Shown here: piece after piece, positions 52,157 to 61,764 of the stretch | Numbering within the stretch: position 1 is the first letter of the stretch | Layout of the letters: the number at the start of each line of letters is the position of its first letter | NCBI RefSeq assembly: GCF_900129725.1 | Contig: NZ_FQWQ01000001.1 | Location: 2,356,001-2,420,000 of the forward strand | Direction of reading: 5' to 3' | From: Chryseolinea serpens | Lineage (GTDB): Bacteria > Bacteroidota > Bacteroidia > Cytophagales > Cyclobacteriaceae | Length of the DNA stretch: 64,000 nucleotides | Notes under the pieces: model-generated | What the model saw: the letters and a program-made list of their open reading frames with translations, nothing else | The model's database searches: none | What the model was told of the DNA's origin: nothing | Made by a program: the position numbers and the translations under genes

Positions 52157-54568
52157 ATGCTCAGAAATTATGTTATCACCGCCCTTCGCATTTTACGACG
52201 CCAAAAGCTTTATTCCTTCATCAACATCCTCGGGCTTTCGGTAGGGCTGGCGGCGAGTCTTTTGATCTTTCTCTATATCTCCGACGAGTTGCGTTATGAT
52301 CGTCATATAAAAGACGCTGCGAGGATCTACCGGGTTGGCATCAATGAAACTTTTAAAGGCGATGAAATATTGTACTCGGATAGTGGCGCTCCCTTGGCGG
52401 AGGCGATGCGGGCTGAGCTTCCGGAAGTGGAAGCTTCCGTTCGGGTCAGCCCCGTCCCCGGCCCTGTGAAGTTTCAGGACAAGGTGTTTATGGAAAAGAA
52501 ATTGATGTATGCCGACTCCAACTTCTTTGAGTTCTTCGGTTATTCTCTCCTGGAGGGCAACGCTGCCAAGTGTCTTAAGGGGCCCGATAAAATCGTTGTC
52601 TCCGCATCGGCGGCAAAAAAATATTTTGGCTATGAAGGACAGGGCGATGCATCTCCCCTGGGCAAGCAATTGATCGTGGGAAGGGATGGCAGGGTCGCTG
52701 AGGTCACGGGCATCTTCGCCGATGTTCCGGCTACCACCCATATGAAATTCGACATGGTGATGTCGATGGAGTCCCTGGAATATGCCAAGAACGATTGCTG
52801 GGCTTGCTATGGCACGAAAACCTATTTCAAAACCGTGGCGCAAGCCGACATGGTCACGATCGAAAAAAAGCTGGAGGACTTTGCTCAAAAAAGGATCATC
52901 CCCCGGATCGAGAAAGACCTGCACATACCGCATGAACAGTTTGTAAAAAGCGGAGACCGGGTGAGCTTCTTCATCCAACCGCTTTTGTCGATTCACCTGG
53001 AATCGAATATCGACAGCGAGTTCGAGCCCAATGGCGATTTGCAGTATGTCTACATCTTCTCGGCAACGGGCATCTTCCTGATCCTGATGGCCTGCATCAA
53101 CTTCATGAATTTGTCGACGGCCCGTGCGGTGAGCCGCAGCAAAGAGGTGGGCGTGCGAAAAACCATGGGGGCTACACGCCAGGGACTTGTGCCACAATTT
53201 ATGTTAGAGTCGTTTTTATACGTATTGATCTCGGGGTTGGCCGCTTTGGTCATTGCCTATGTGGCGATGGGCCCCTTCAACACACTGAGCGGAAAAGATC
53301 TCCAACTCGATCTGTTTGCCACACCCTACCTCTTGCCCTCCATCTTTCTTTTCCTGGCCGTGGTCGGCATACTGGCAGGAACTTATCCCGCTTTTTATCT
53401 CACCTCCTTCAATCCCGTCCGGGTGTTGAAAGGCGGTGGTCCGCAGGGGTCCTCCCGGTCACTCTTGAGAAGCACATTGGTCGTCTTCCAGTTCACGATC
53501 TCGATCGTGCTCATCGTGGGCACGGTGATCATCTACAAACAAGTCTCGTTCATCCAAAACCATCACCTGGGGTTCGACAAAGAGAATGTCATCCGGATAC
53601 CACAGACCTATGTTCTGGAAAACAACGCCAAGGTCTTCAAGGACGCTTTGCTAAAGCATAGTGAATTTGTCAATGCCAGCTATGCGCAATCCCTGCCGCC
53701 GTATATTCAATCGACGGCGTTTATCAAAGCTGAAAATTCAGACCAACTGGTGGGCTATTTCTATTCGGTCGCCGATCACGACCTGCTCCAGACCATGGGA
53801 TACCGCATGAAAAGCGGACGCTATTTTTCGCGCGAATTCCCTTCCGACTCCAGTGCCGTGATCATCAACGAAGCCTGTGCGCGTTTACTGGGCTTTGAAA
53901 CGCACGAGGGCAAACGGGTGAGTTTTGGTGATGCCAAAATGTGGAATGTCATCGGCATCATCCAGGACTTTAACTTTGCAAGCCTGAAATCCGACGTGCA
54001 GCCGCTGGCCCTGTTCCTGGACGACGGGATCAAGGGCACGATGGCCTTGCGGGTGACACCCGGAAATCCGGCGGAAAAAATCGCGTTAGTTGAATCGCTT
54101 TGGAAAAAATATGCCAACGGGCAGCCCTTTCAATATTCCTTTATCGATGAAGATTTCAATGCATTGTTCCGGTCCGAACAACGCTTGGGCATCGTCTTTG
54201 CAACCTTCACGATCATCGCCATCCTGATCGCCTGCTTAGGGCTGTTCGGGTTGATCACCTATATCGCCGCACAACGCACAAAGGAGATTGGCATTCGCAA
54301 AGTGCTGGGTGCTACTTTGGGCCAGATCACCATCTTGCTGTTGTCGGACCTGGTGAGACTTGTTCTCATTGCATTTGTCATTGCCATTCCCCTGGCGTGG
54401 TATGGCATGGATCAATGGCTTCAATCCTTTGCATATCGCATCCCCTTCGACATTGTCGCCGTGGTCATTGCCGGTGCGGGAGGACTGTTGATCGCCGTCC
54501 TCACCGTGGGGTACCGGTCCATCAAAGCAGCGTCGGTGAACCCGGTGGATTCTTTGAAGAATGAATAA
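52157..54568 (+). CDS. MacB/FtsX-type ABC transporter permease
   Basis: 803 residues: TM1 in the first 45 (LYSFINILGLSVGLAASLLIFLYISDELRYD), core domain, FtsX module with VSRSKEVGVRKTMGAT, linking TM (VVFQFTISIVLIVGTVIIY), second core domain, final module with RTKEIGIRKVLGAT and C-terminus VNPVDSLKNE. Complete and typical. No ATPase adjacent. Convergent with the lipoprotein gene across a strong terminator. Confidence 0.9.
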   Translation: MLRNYVITALRILRRQKLYSFINILGLSVGLAASLLIFLYISDELRYDRHIKDAARIYRVGINETFKGDEILYSDSGAPLAEAMRAELPEVEASVRVSPVPGPVKFQDKVFMEKKLMYADSNFFEFFGYSLLEGNAAKCLKGPDKIVVSASAAKKYFGYEGQGDASPLGKQLIVGRDGRVAEVTGIFADVPATTHMKFDMVMSMESLEYAKNDCWACYGTKTYFKTVAQADMVTIEKKLEDFAQKRIIPRIEKDLHIPHEQFVKSGDRVSFFIQPLLSIHLESNIDSEFEPNGDLQYVYIFSATGIFLILMACINFMNLSTARAVSRSKEVGVRKTMGATRQGLVPQFMLESFLYVLISGLAALVIAYVAMGPFNTLSGKDLQLDLFATPYLLPSIFLFLAVVGILAGTYPAFYLTSFNPVRVLKGGGPQGSSRSLLRSTLVVFQFTISIVLIVGTVIIYKQVSFIQNHHLGFDKENVIRIPQTYVLENNAKVFKDALLKHSEFVNASYAQSLPPYIQSTAFIKAENSDQLVGYFYSVADHDLLQTMGYRMKSGRYFSREFPSDSSAVIINEACARLLGFETHEGKRVSFGDAKMWNVIGIIQDFNFASLKSDVQPLALFLDDGIKGTMALRVTPGNPAEKIALVESLWKKYANGQPFQYSFIDEDFNALFRSEQRLGIVFATFTIIAILIACLGLFGLITYIAAQRTKEIGIRKVLGATLGQITILLLSDLVRLVLIAFVIAIPLAWYGMDQWLQSFAYRIPFDIVAVVIAGAGGLLIAVLTVGYRSIKAASVNPVDSLKNE

Positions 54569-54616
54569 AGTCCAAATGCCAACATTTTCACGCATTCAAT
54601 AGATCCACAACATAAA

Positions 54617-54647
54617 AAAAGGGATGCCAGTTTTGGCATCCCTTTTT
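54617..54647. terminator. Strong bidirectional terminator
   Basis: 9-bp stem GGGATGCCA (54621-54629) with TGGCATCCC (54634-54642), loop GTTT, flanked by A7 on the left and T5 on the right. It serves both convergent genes, 54568 (+) and 54664 (-). Confidence 0.92.
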
Positions 54648-54663
54648 CTTATCATGCGATCTA

Positions 54664-55527
54664 TCACCGGTAAGTGACCGCAAAAGTTCCTTCGGTCAAC
54701 GCATGACCGTCGCCTTCCGCGCTGATCGGGTCTGCAGTGAAACTGAACGTTCCTTCGATGCGCTTGGTGGTCGTGTTGTGGGTCGTGATCGTTATCGTTC
54801 CGGTGTCGGACATAAAGATGTTCGAGCTAACCGTATAGAGAGCGTAGGCTTCCGATCCGGGTTCGCCGATGGCATATGTGCCCGGAGTGATCGCGTCGGA
54901 AACGGAAAGTGAAATGATCTGGGCGCCGTTGAGCGACTGGGCATTGATCACAAGTTCACCAAAGCCGCGCTGGCTCGCCACGATGGTCGCCGCGAAAGGT
55001 GTTCCATCGATCTTGGCCGTCAGGGTGCTGGCGGGCGTCGTCACGTAGGGGATTTTGGTGAAGGAACCGGAGGTAATGTCGGCGATCGATCCTGTCGAGG
55101 CTGGGATCACTTTGCTGCTGAACGTTCCGGAGACCGTTTTGTTCACCTGGTCGATCTCCGTGATGGTGACGGTGCCCACGGTTTCGCCGGCTGCGAAGAC
55201 GGACGAAGAAACGGTTTTCCCATCAGGGGAATAGTTTATTTCCGCATCGGGTGTTACGCCCAGTGCAGTTCCTTTCACATCGTAGGTGCCCACCACGCCT
55301 TTGGTGACCGTCACGGAAATGGTCTTGGTTCCCATCTGACCTGCGACAATGATCACATTGTTGTAGATCTGTGCTGCACCGTCGGCTTCAAAGGAAGTGC
55401 CGTCGACTTTGGCAATGAACTTGCCGGCAGGAGCAACAGGCGTATCGTTTTCGGAGTCTTTGGAGCAGGACGTCAAAAGGAGGCCGAACAAGGTCAGGCA
55501 CAACAGTGTTTTGAAAATTTTTTTCAT
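54664..55527 (-). CDS. Two-repeat lipoprotein (DUF6252-like)
   Basis: 287 residues. Lipobox LTSC with Cys21. Two related beta-rich halves of about 125 residues: FIAKVDGTSFEADGAAQIYNNVIIVAGQMGTKTISVTV and LTAKIDGTPFAATIVASQRGFGELVINAQSLNGAQIISLSV, each followed by TYDVKGT- or TYAIGEP-type and GTFSxK-type strands. I recognise the pattern as DUF6252, an extracytoplasmic domain of unknown function, here in tandem. Stand-alone gene, surface-attached in all likelihood. Confidence 0.7.
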   Translation of the reverse strand: MKKIFKTLLCLTLFGLLLTSCSKDSENDTPVAPAGKFIAKVDGTSFEADGAAQIYNNVIIVAGQMGTKTISVTVTKGVVGTYDVKGTALGVTPDAEINYSPDGKTVSSSVFAAGETVGTVTITEIDQVNKTVSGTFSSKVIPASTGSIADITSGSFTKIPYVTTPASTLTAKIDGTPFAATIVASQRGFGELVINAQSLNGAQIISLSVSDAITPGTYAIGEPGSEAYALYTVSSNIFMSDTGTITITTHNTTTKRIEGTFSFTADPISAEGDGHALTEGTFAVTYR

Positions 55528-55956
55528 CGTTTGATTTGGTAAATGGTTTAAGATTAAAGAATTGGAATATAAATAGACTGATTAATTACTAACAGATGCA
55601 TGCTTCAGGATGCTGCCAATCCTGGTGTTTGAATAACGTAATAGAAATGTATGGGATGACGGGAGGTACGGGATGAGCGCCTACAACAGTATTCATGGAA
55701 ACGGGGGTATGAATGCACAAATATATTCAGCTTCCGCTCATCCATAAAATGGAATCTCCGGATGAATCTTACATTAAGGGTCAGGTCCGTATTAACCCTC
55801 ATGCCGGCGTGCGTACTCCGATGGCGGGGCACCCTCGAAAAGTCATTTTGAACCGCCCCGCTTTCGCTAAAGCTTCAGCGGGCACAGAAAGGCGCAGAGG
55901 ACGCAAAGAAGATGCAAAGATTGGCTCTGCGGTTTAAAATGAATTCATCGACACCC
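55528..55956. repeat. Gene-free interval carrying dispersed repeat copy 3
   Basis: 429 bp without a gene. At 55853-55940 it holds the dispersed repeat: CCCGCT (55857-55862) and AGCGGG (55877-55882) flank TTCGCTAAAGCTTC, then CACAGAAAGGCGCAGAGGACGCAAAG, which matches copy 1 at 24624 closely. It ends just before the stop codon of the permease gene at 55957, exactly as copy 1 does at 24760. The remaining left part (55528-55850) shows nothing recognised. Confidence 0.6.
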
Positions 55957-58320
55957 TCACTCCGAACGAAGGCTATTCACCGGGTCGGCAAGGGCTGCCT
56001 TTACAACCTGGTAGCTGATGGTCACCAACGTCACCCCAACCGCTGTGGCGATGGCAACGAGAAAGACCTGCCACGAAATCACGGTCTTGTAGTCATAGGC
56101 CTGAAGCCATTGATCCATAAGCCTCCAGGCAACGGGCACGGCGATGAAACAGGAAATGATCACGAGCACCATAAAATCCCTGGAGAGCATTTGCCAAAGT
56201 TGCCCCACGGTGGCGCCCAGCACTTTGCGGATACCGATCTCCTTGGTGCGCCGCTCTGTGATAAACGAAGCCAGTCCAAACAAGCCCAGGCAACTGATGG
56301 TGATCGCGAGCGCGGCGAAGACCGATGCCAGTCTTCCAATTCGCTCTTCTGCCGCAAACTTCAGCCCGTATTCCTGGTCGGCAAACCGGTAGTCGAACGG
56401 CGCGGCTGGTGAATATTTTTTGAAGACGGCTTCAATTTTTGCCATGGCCTCGCCGGTCGTTGCATCGGGATCCAGCCTTAAGTTCATCACGTTGTATGGC
56501 CTTTGGCGGCTATCGATCATGAAGACCGTGGGCATGGCCGTACCAAAAGGCGAGGTCATCACCATGTCGTCCACCACGCCGATGACATGCCATTCTTTCC
56601 CGTGCCATTTGATGGTTTCACCGACAGGTTCTTTCAATCCCATCTGCAGAATGGCCGCTTTATTGAAGATAAAGGCTTGCGAGTCCGACGACAGTTCGCG
56701 GGAGAAATTCCGGCCGGCGATCACTTTCCAATCGACCACGTCGCCGTAGTCCTGGTCGATGCCGATGGTTCCGAAGAGGGATTGGGTGTTTGGATCTTTA
56801 CCAGCCCAATCCAGGTTGTCGGCTGAGGAGTTGATACTGGTTGTGGGTGTCGAGGCCATCGCGACGCCCGTCACGGCGTTTGTCGCCAGCAATTCCCCGC
56901 GGAAAGCTTCATAGTGTTGGCGGATCTCGCTCGTGAGCTGGTTGATCGTTACTAATCCTTCGCGACTATAACCCACGGGCCGGTTCTTGGCAAATTGGAT
57001 TTGATCATATACCACGAGCGTGCCGATGACGAGCACCACCGACACCGTGAACTGCACGACCACCATCACCTGGCGAGGAACGGAAGCAAAACGACCTGCT
57101 TTCAAACTTCCCTTCAACGCACGGATGGGTCGGAACGAAGAGAGATAAAATGCCGGGTAGCTTCCGGCCAACAGGCCGATGACAAAAATAAATCCCGCGA
57201 CCACCATCCCGAGTTCAGGTTGTGTCCAGGGGATATTCATTTTCTTTCCGGAGAATTCATTGAAGACCGGCAAAGAAAGGGTTGCAAAAAACATGGCAAG
57301 CACGGCAGCGATGCTGACGACCAGAAACGACTCGCATAAAAATTGACCCACGAGTTGTTGCTTTAAAGAGCCGATCGCTTTCCGGATGCCGACTTCCTTT
57401 GCACGCTTCTCGGAGCGGGCTGTGCTCAGGTTCATAAAATTGATACAGGCCAGCAGAAGCACAAAGCCCCCGATGGTACCAAAGAGCCAGACAAATTTCA
57501 TACGACCGTTGACGCTTATGCCATTTCTGAATTCATACAAATGCCACCGGCTCATCGGGTTGAGAAAAAGAACCGGCTTCGTGGCGTCGGCGGTATGCGC
57601 ATAGAGAATGTTCTTTATTTTCTCCGACGACTTCCTGAAGTCGCCTTTTGCCGTAAGCTGCGCAAAAATATGAAAGGAGCTGCTATACCAGTTGTCTGTA
57701 TTTTGTCCGTTGGCAAATAACAATTTTATGGGCGCGATAAAAGCCAGTCCGCTGAAGCTTGAGTTGGCCGGCAGGTCTTTGTAGATCCCTCTCACCTGTT
57801 GTGTATTGGCGTAGTCGAGTTGCACGGTTTGCCCGATCGGGTCGGCCGCGCCAAAAAGTGAAGTGGCCAGCGACTCACTGAGGAAAATTGCTGACGGATC
57901 GTTCAGACCGGTGGTGGTGCCACGGAGCATGTCGAGCGTGATCATTCCAGGGAACGGAGCTTCGGCAAAGCATCCGGTTTGGAGGAGCACTTTTTCTTTA
58001 TAGGCAACCGTGCGCTCGCAAACCCACGTGGAAGCGACGCTCTCAAAATCTTCTCCGTAGGCATCGCGGATCGCGGCTGAGGTTGGCATCGGCAGGGAGG
58101 AGAACGTAACGATCGTTCCATCCATGGAAGCATGCTGCATGACTTGCGCGAGACGATCATAGTTTGCATGCTGCCGGTTCATCGTCAATTCATCGTAGAT
58201 CCAAAGACCGATGAGGCCGGCCACGACCATGCCGATCGCCAGGCCGCCGATGTTGATACCGGAATACACTTTGTCGCGGAGGATATTTCTCCAGGCAACT
58301 TTCAGGTAATTTCTAAACAT
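55957..58320 (-). CDS. MacB/FtsX-type ABC transporter permease
   Basis: 787 residues. TM1 after VAWRNILRDKVYSGINIGGLAIGMVVAGLIGLWIYDE, core domain, FtsX module with KRAKEVGIRKAIGS, linking TM (VVVQFTVSVVLVIGTLVVYDQI), second core domain, final module with RTKEIGIRKVLGATVGQLW and C-terminus ADPVNSLRSE. Closest paralogue in the window is at 24760. No ATPase adjacent; repeat element beyond the stop. Confidence 0.9.
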   Translation of the reverse strand: MFRNYLKVAWRNILRDKVYSGINIGGLAIGMVVAGLIGLWIYDELTMNRQHANYDRLAQVMQHASMDGTIVTFSSLPMPTSAAIRDAYGEDFESVASTWVCERTVAYKEKVLLQTGCFAEAPFPGMITLDMLRGTTTGLNDPSAIFLSESLATSLFGAADPIGQTVQLDYANTQQVRGIYKDLPANSSFSGLAFIAPIKLLFANGQNTDNWYSSSFHIFAQLTAKGDFRKSSEKIKNILYAHTADATKPVLFLNPMSRWHLYEFRNGISVNGRMKFVWLFGTIGGFVLLLACINFMNLSTARSEKRAKEVGIRKAIGSLKQQLVGQFLCESFLVVSIAAVLAMFFATLSLPVFNEFSGKKMNIPWTQPELGMVVAGFIFVIGLLAGSYPAFYLSSFRPIRALKGSLKAGRFASVPRQVMVVVQFTVSVVLVIGTLVVYDQIQFAKNRPVGYSREGLVTINQLTSEIRQHYEAFRGELLATNAVTGVAMASTPTTSINSSADNLDWAGKDPNTQSLFGTIGIDQDYGDVVDWKVIAGRNFSRELSSDSQAFIFNKAAILQMGLKEPVGETIKWHGKEWHVIGVVDDMVMTSPFGTAMPTVFMIDSRQRPYNVMNLRLDPDATTGEAMAKIEAVFKKYSPAAPFDYRFADQEYGLKFAAEERIGRLASVFAALAITISCLGLFGLASFITERRTKEIGIRKVLGATVGQLWQMLSRDFMVLVIISCFIAVPVAWRLMDQWLQAYDYKTVISWQVFLVAIATAVGVTLVTISYQVVKAALADPVNSLRSE

Positions 58321-58748
58321 ATCGTGCGTTTATTTAAGGGTCTTAGTTTGGAGACACTCAAAACGATGTGAGACAACCCGATGAAAAATACGGGAGTGGT
58401 TCCAATCGCGAGGCCAGGAATGCCAACAACACACGACACCAAAATGCATCGACAAGAAATCACAAGTATACCAACAGGTTTCTGATGCACGCGAAGGCCA
58501 GCGTCGTGCATTGAATTTAGGAAATTATTCAGGGATTTATTTAACGGATCGCCGGACAAATTGAAATTGCCCGCTTAGTGCCAGGAGTGGACATCGCGGT
58601 CAGGTGTCCGGTGGCAGAAAAAAAATAGGAGGAGTGGTTGGATGAGCTACTTCCCCTCCGGGTGAAGGCCTTGTTGCAGCCTTCACCCGTTCAGGAAGTT
58701 TCGCCGTTCAGGTTAATGACGTTTCGAAAAAAGGTGCTCCCAGAAATT
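58321..58748. other. Gene-free interval with a hairpin
   Basis: 428 bp without a credible ORF. An 11-bp perfect stem (CGGGTGAAGGC, 58659-58669, with 58679-58689, 9-nt loop) lies 60 bp beyond the stop of the Lys-rich gene; it has no T-run and may be a weak terminator or protein site. The rest should contain the upstream control region of the permease gene; nothing else seen. Confidence 0.4.
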
Positions 58749-58997
58749 TCATACTGCGTGCTTCATGACTTTGGTCAGCCCTTTTTCTTTTTTCACCTTC
58801 GGTGCTTTCACGAGCTTGGCAGCCTTCCGGTCATTCTTTTTCAGGATGTCCTTCAGCTCCTTCTTCAGCACCTTGGAGGCCTTCGTGATGGCCTTCGTTG
58901 TTTTTTTGGAAGGTTGAGAGATCTTCAGATGCTCGAGCACCTGTGATAAAGCCTTATTTACGGATTCCTTTATTTCGGCTTTTTTTGTTTTGTCCAT
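58749..58997 (-). CDS. Small Lys-rich protein
   Basis: 82 residues, about 28 percent Lys, of which most lie in the last two thirds (KKTTKAITKASKVLKKELKDILKKNDRKAAKLVKAPKVKKEKG). No signal peptide or membrane segment. Such Lys-rich, low-complexity tails resemble histone-H1-like bacterial DNA-binding proteins, but no fold can be asserted. A perfect -7 box (59021-59028, minus) lies 24 bp upstream of the ATG, which supports expression. Confidence 0.6.
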   Translation of the reverse strand: MDKTKKAEIKESVNKALSQVLEHLKISQPSKKTTKAITKASKVLKKELKDILKKNDRKAAKLVKAPKVKKEKGLTKVMKHAV

Positions 58998-59020
58998 GGG
59001 TTGGTTTTTTTATGCTTATA

Positions 59021-59028
59021 CAAAGATA
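59021..59028 (-). promoter_or_regulatory. Bacteroidota -7 box for the Lys-rich gene
   Basis: TATCTTTG on the minus strand, an exact TAnnTTTG match, 23 bp upstream of the ATG at 58997. The surrounding DNA is very AT-rich. Confidence 0.55.
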
Positions 59029-59189
59029 TTTTATATTAATTAAATGTTACCTGACTTAACATAAACTTAATATTGAACTAGGGTAGTCGTTGATTTCAGG
59101 TTGATTTCACGGTTTTTTCCAGATTAAAATTTTTCGTCCGCATCATCTTTTTTTGATAATCAAAATAATTGTGCGCCTCTTTAAATGAA

Positions 59190-60884
59190 CTAGCGCTTCA
59201 AAAAAAGCAAGTATAATTTACCCTGAAAAGCATTTCTGTTTTTTGGTATTATCCAGTCTTTACTCAACGCCGACACCCTAAAATCCGGTACCGCTTTTAT
59301 TTCCGCGAAATGCAGGCCCGCACCTCGCAAGGCGCTCTTTCCGCTCTCGTCCGTAACGATATAGGCCGGTTGGTCGAATCGATCAATCGACTTGGCAGGG
59401 ATGATCTTCCCTAAGGCAAAATCAAGACTATTGGCCTGACCATAACCCTGCAGGTAAAACAAGTTATCGACGGAAATGTTTTGTTCCATCACAAAGCGGG
59501 CAAGATGGCTGCCGCCTTGCAGGGCAAGGGCCTTTGGATAAAAATTAAAATTCAGCAATGTATAGCAGAACGACGTCACCAGCAGCGTAATGAGCACGAT
59601 CTGCTCCCGCCTTTGATAGATGCACACCGCCAAGATGATCATCAAAACGACGATACTTATTTTTTCCAGCATACCCTCTACCGGGAAAACATAGGCATTG
59701 AGAAAACAAGTCACGATCAGCAAGGCGCCGAGGGTGACGTATTGTAGCGTGCGGATCAGTCTCCTGCGCGCCACTGTATGCTTGACGAGAAATGAACCGG
59801 TCAGGAGGGCAAAAAATGGAAATAAGATATTGAGATAGTGCGGCAGCTTGAATTGAGATCCGGAGATCAATAAAAATAGGATCGCAGAAGTCGCGACCAA
59901 AAAAAACGAAGCAGGTTTGACGGCGTCTCGCTTCCCTATTACACGACCGCTTTTCCAAAGATCCTTCACGGCATCCGCCAGCGCCAGCAGGGCCACGAGG
60001 CTCCAGGGCAGAAATGCCCACAAGAAGGTGTGAACAAAAAAGAAGGGCTCGTTTTGTGCCAACGTTCCCCACGCCGTGCCACTGTAGCGTCCTACGCTTT
60101 GTCCAAACAATAAAAAGAGCACGCCCGAATTACCGGTGGTTTCGCGTATTACCTTTTCCGGGTGCAAGTCGAATTGGAGATACATGCAGTAAAAAACCGG
60201 GAGCAACAAGATGGCCGTCGTTGAGACCAACCCAACCCAGCGCATCCTCGTCCACACACTCCAGCGATTGACTTGATACATGTATAACAGACCCGCCAAG
60301 GCCGGCATCACGAGGCCGATAGCGCCCTTTGTGGCAAAGCCTACCGCAAGCCCGGTGGCTGCCATAAACATATTCCCGACTCGGTTTGTGTGGATCCATT
60401 CGATCAGCTGCCACGTGGCAAAAATGATGGCCGCCGTCAGGATGGCATCCATGCGAACATCGTTGTTGGCCAGAAAGAACGCATAGGACGACGCTAAGAT
60501 CACCGCGGCAAGCTGCCCGGTCTGTGCATTGAATACGCTTTTCCCCAACCGATAGGTCGCGTAAATGCCGGCGACAGAGAACAGAAGGGACGGCACCTTA
60601 TAGGCCCACGCCGACACGCCGAATATTTTGAAGAACAGCGCGAGGCTCCAGAATAAAAAGTGCGGCTTATCCAGGTAGTCCGCGTCGCGGAAGATCAGCT
60701 CCGCATAGTTCCCGGTTTCCACCATGCGCATGGCAATGAGTGCATGGTGCGCCGAATCGTTGTCCATCAGCGGGATCCACAATCCGCGTAAGTAACTTCC
60801 CGCCAACAAAACAAAAACCAGTATTTCCGGAATTGAAATTCCCTTCCACCGAAAAGTTTTAAAACGCGTCGTCGCTTCACCCAT
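59190..60884 (-). CDS. GT39-like membrane glycosyltransferase (ArnT/PMT type)
   Basis: 564 residues with about 12 transmembrane helices. The first luminal loop has the acidic DNDSAHHALIAMRMVETGNYAELIFRDADYLDKPHFLFWSLALFF segment (about 40-85), with the Asp pair and DKPH of the GT-C family; the rest is alternating helix and short loop, with a C-terminal soluble domain (PAYIVTDESGKSALRGAGLHFAEIKAVP). Family members move sugars from polyprenyl-phosphate donors to lipids or proteins at the outer face of the inner membrane. The donor and acceptor are unknown. Stand-alone gene. Confidence 0.85.
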   Translation of the reverse strand: MGEATTRFKTFRWKGISIPEILVFVLLAGSYLRGLWIPLMDNDSAHHALIAMRMVETGNYAELIFRDADYLDKPHFLFWSLALFFKIFGVSAWAYKVPSLLFSVAGIYATYRLGKSVFNAQTGQLAAVILASSYAFFLANNDVRMDAILTAAIIFATWQLIEWIHTNRVGNMFMAATGLAVGFATKGAIGLVMPALAGLLYMYQVNRWSVWTRMRWVGLVSTTAILLLPVFYCMYLQFDLHPEKVIRETTGNSGVLFLLFGQSVGRYSGTAWGTLAQNEPFFFVHTFLWAFLPWSLVALLALADAVKDLWKSGRVIGKRDAVKPASFFLVATSAILFLLISGSQFKLPHYLNILFPFFALLTGSFLVKHTVARRRLIRTLQYVTLGALLIVTCFLNAYVFPVEGMLEKISIVVLMIILAVCIYQRREQIVLITLLVTSFCYTLLNFNFYPKALALQGGSHLARFVMEQNISVDNLFYLQGYGQANSLDFALGKIIPAKSIDRFDQPAYIVTDESGKSALRGAGLHFAEIKAVPDFRVSALSKDWIIPKNRNAFQGKLYLLFLKR

Positions 60885-61394
60885 GTCTCTTAGAATTCTA
60901 CAACCGCTGCCTGGGGCAAAAACAAAAAATTCAAGAAATTCAAATTATGGCAGGTTACGAAAATATTAACGATGATGTTAATTATGTCATCCTAAACCAG
61001 CCTTGACACTCTTTAAGATATTATCAACGTCACCCCGTTGGTTTAGTTCACGATCTTGTGAAATTTCTGGAACATCTATATCGCAAAGACTACCCTGATC
61101 CTACAATGGACACCTACATCCCGCATTGTTCATGTGATATATATATATAGCCACACCGTTAAATTCTCCCAACCAAAACGATGTCGGTGTGACGAAGTAG
61201 ACACCTAAGCTGGAAACCAGCCCCAAAACTGATTCGTTTTCAACGGGCTATTATTAGGGTCAAGATCTAGAACATTGTAGAATTTAATTCTATTTTTATA
61301 TGCTGCTCAATTAACGTTGACGCCGCCTTCTTTCCTGGAGAATGCCTGATTTAGGATGCTCACCTGTCACATAACACGGTTCTAACTTCCCATA
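60885..61394. other. Gene-free interval
   Basis: About 510 bp with no credible ORF; a 19-codon frame at 60945 is too short to support. A (TA)n run of about 14 bp lies at 61137-61150. The left part is the presumed upstream region of the glycosyltransferase gene. Nothing else recognised. Confidence 0.4.
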
Positions 61395-61409
61395 TTGACC
61401 AAAACGAAA

Positions 61410-61676
61410 ATGCCACTCAAACACGCCCTTAAACGAGAACTTGAAGTTGCCTTTTCAAAACACGCCCAACCGGTCTGGTTCAGGATCGTGAAATATATGG
61501 TGATCGTGACGGTGCTATATTTCTTTTGGGGCAGCCGCTGGCTATGGATCACATTTCTCATTCTGCTGGGTCCCGCCGTGGCGTTACATTTGTGGTACCG
61601 GCATAAAACCGAGGGTTGGACGAAGAGCTATGGGGGCTGGGATTATGAGAAAAATAAATCGCGTTTAAAAGATTAA
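61410..61676 (+). CDS. Small two-TM membrane protein
   Basis: 88 residues from ATG 61410 (or 93 from the TTG at 61395). Two hydrophobic stretches: FRIVKYMVIVTVLYFFWGS and LWITFLILLGPAVALHLWYRH. Charged ends (HALKRELEVAFSKHAQ; KTEGWTKSYGGWDYEKNKSR). No family recognised; close to the SnoaL-like gene but separated by 88 bp. Confidence 0.5.
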   Translation: MPLKHALKRELEVAFSKHAQPVWFRIVKYMVIVTVLYFFWGSRWLWITFLILLGPAVALHLWYRHKTEGWTKSYGGWDYEKNKSRLKD

Positions 61677-61764
61677 AAAATCACCGGGTGAATGTCCGGA
61701 ATTCAAAACCGTCATTGTCTTTAGGGGATAAAGACTCTTATATCCCACCAAAACCAAAGACGAT

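Noticed and set aside
52193-53197. 334-codon minus-strand frame opposite a permease gene
   Set aside because: Shadow of the permease; no signal peptide, domain or start support.
60945-61004. 19-codon ORF before the small membrane gene
   Set aside because: No repeat, conservation or promoter evidence; expected by chance in AT-rich DNA.
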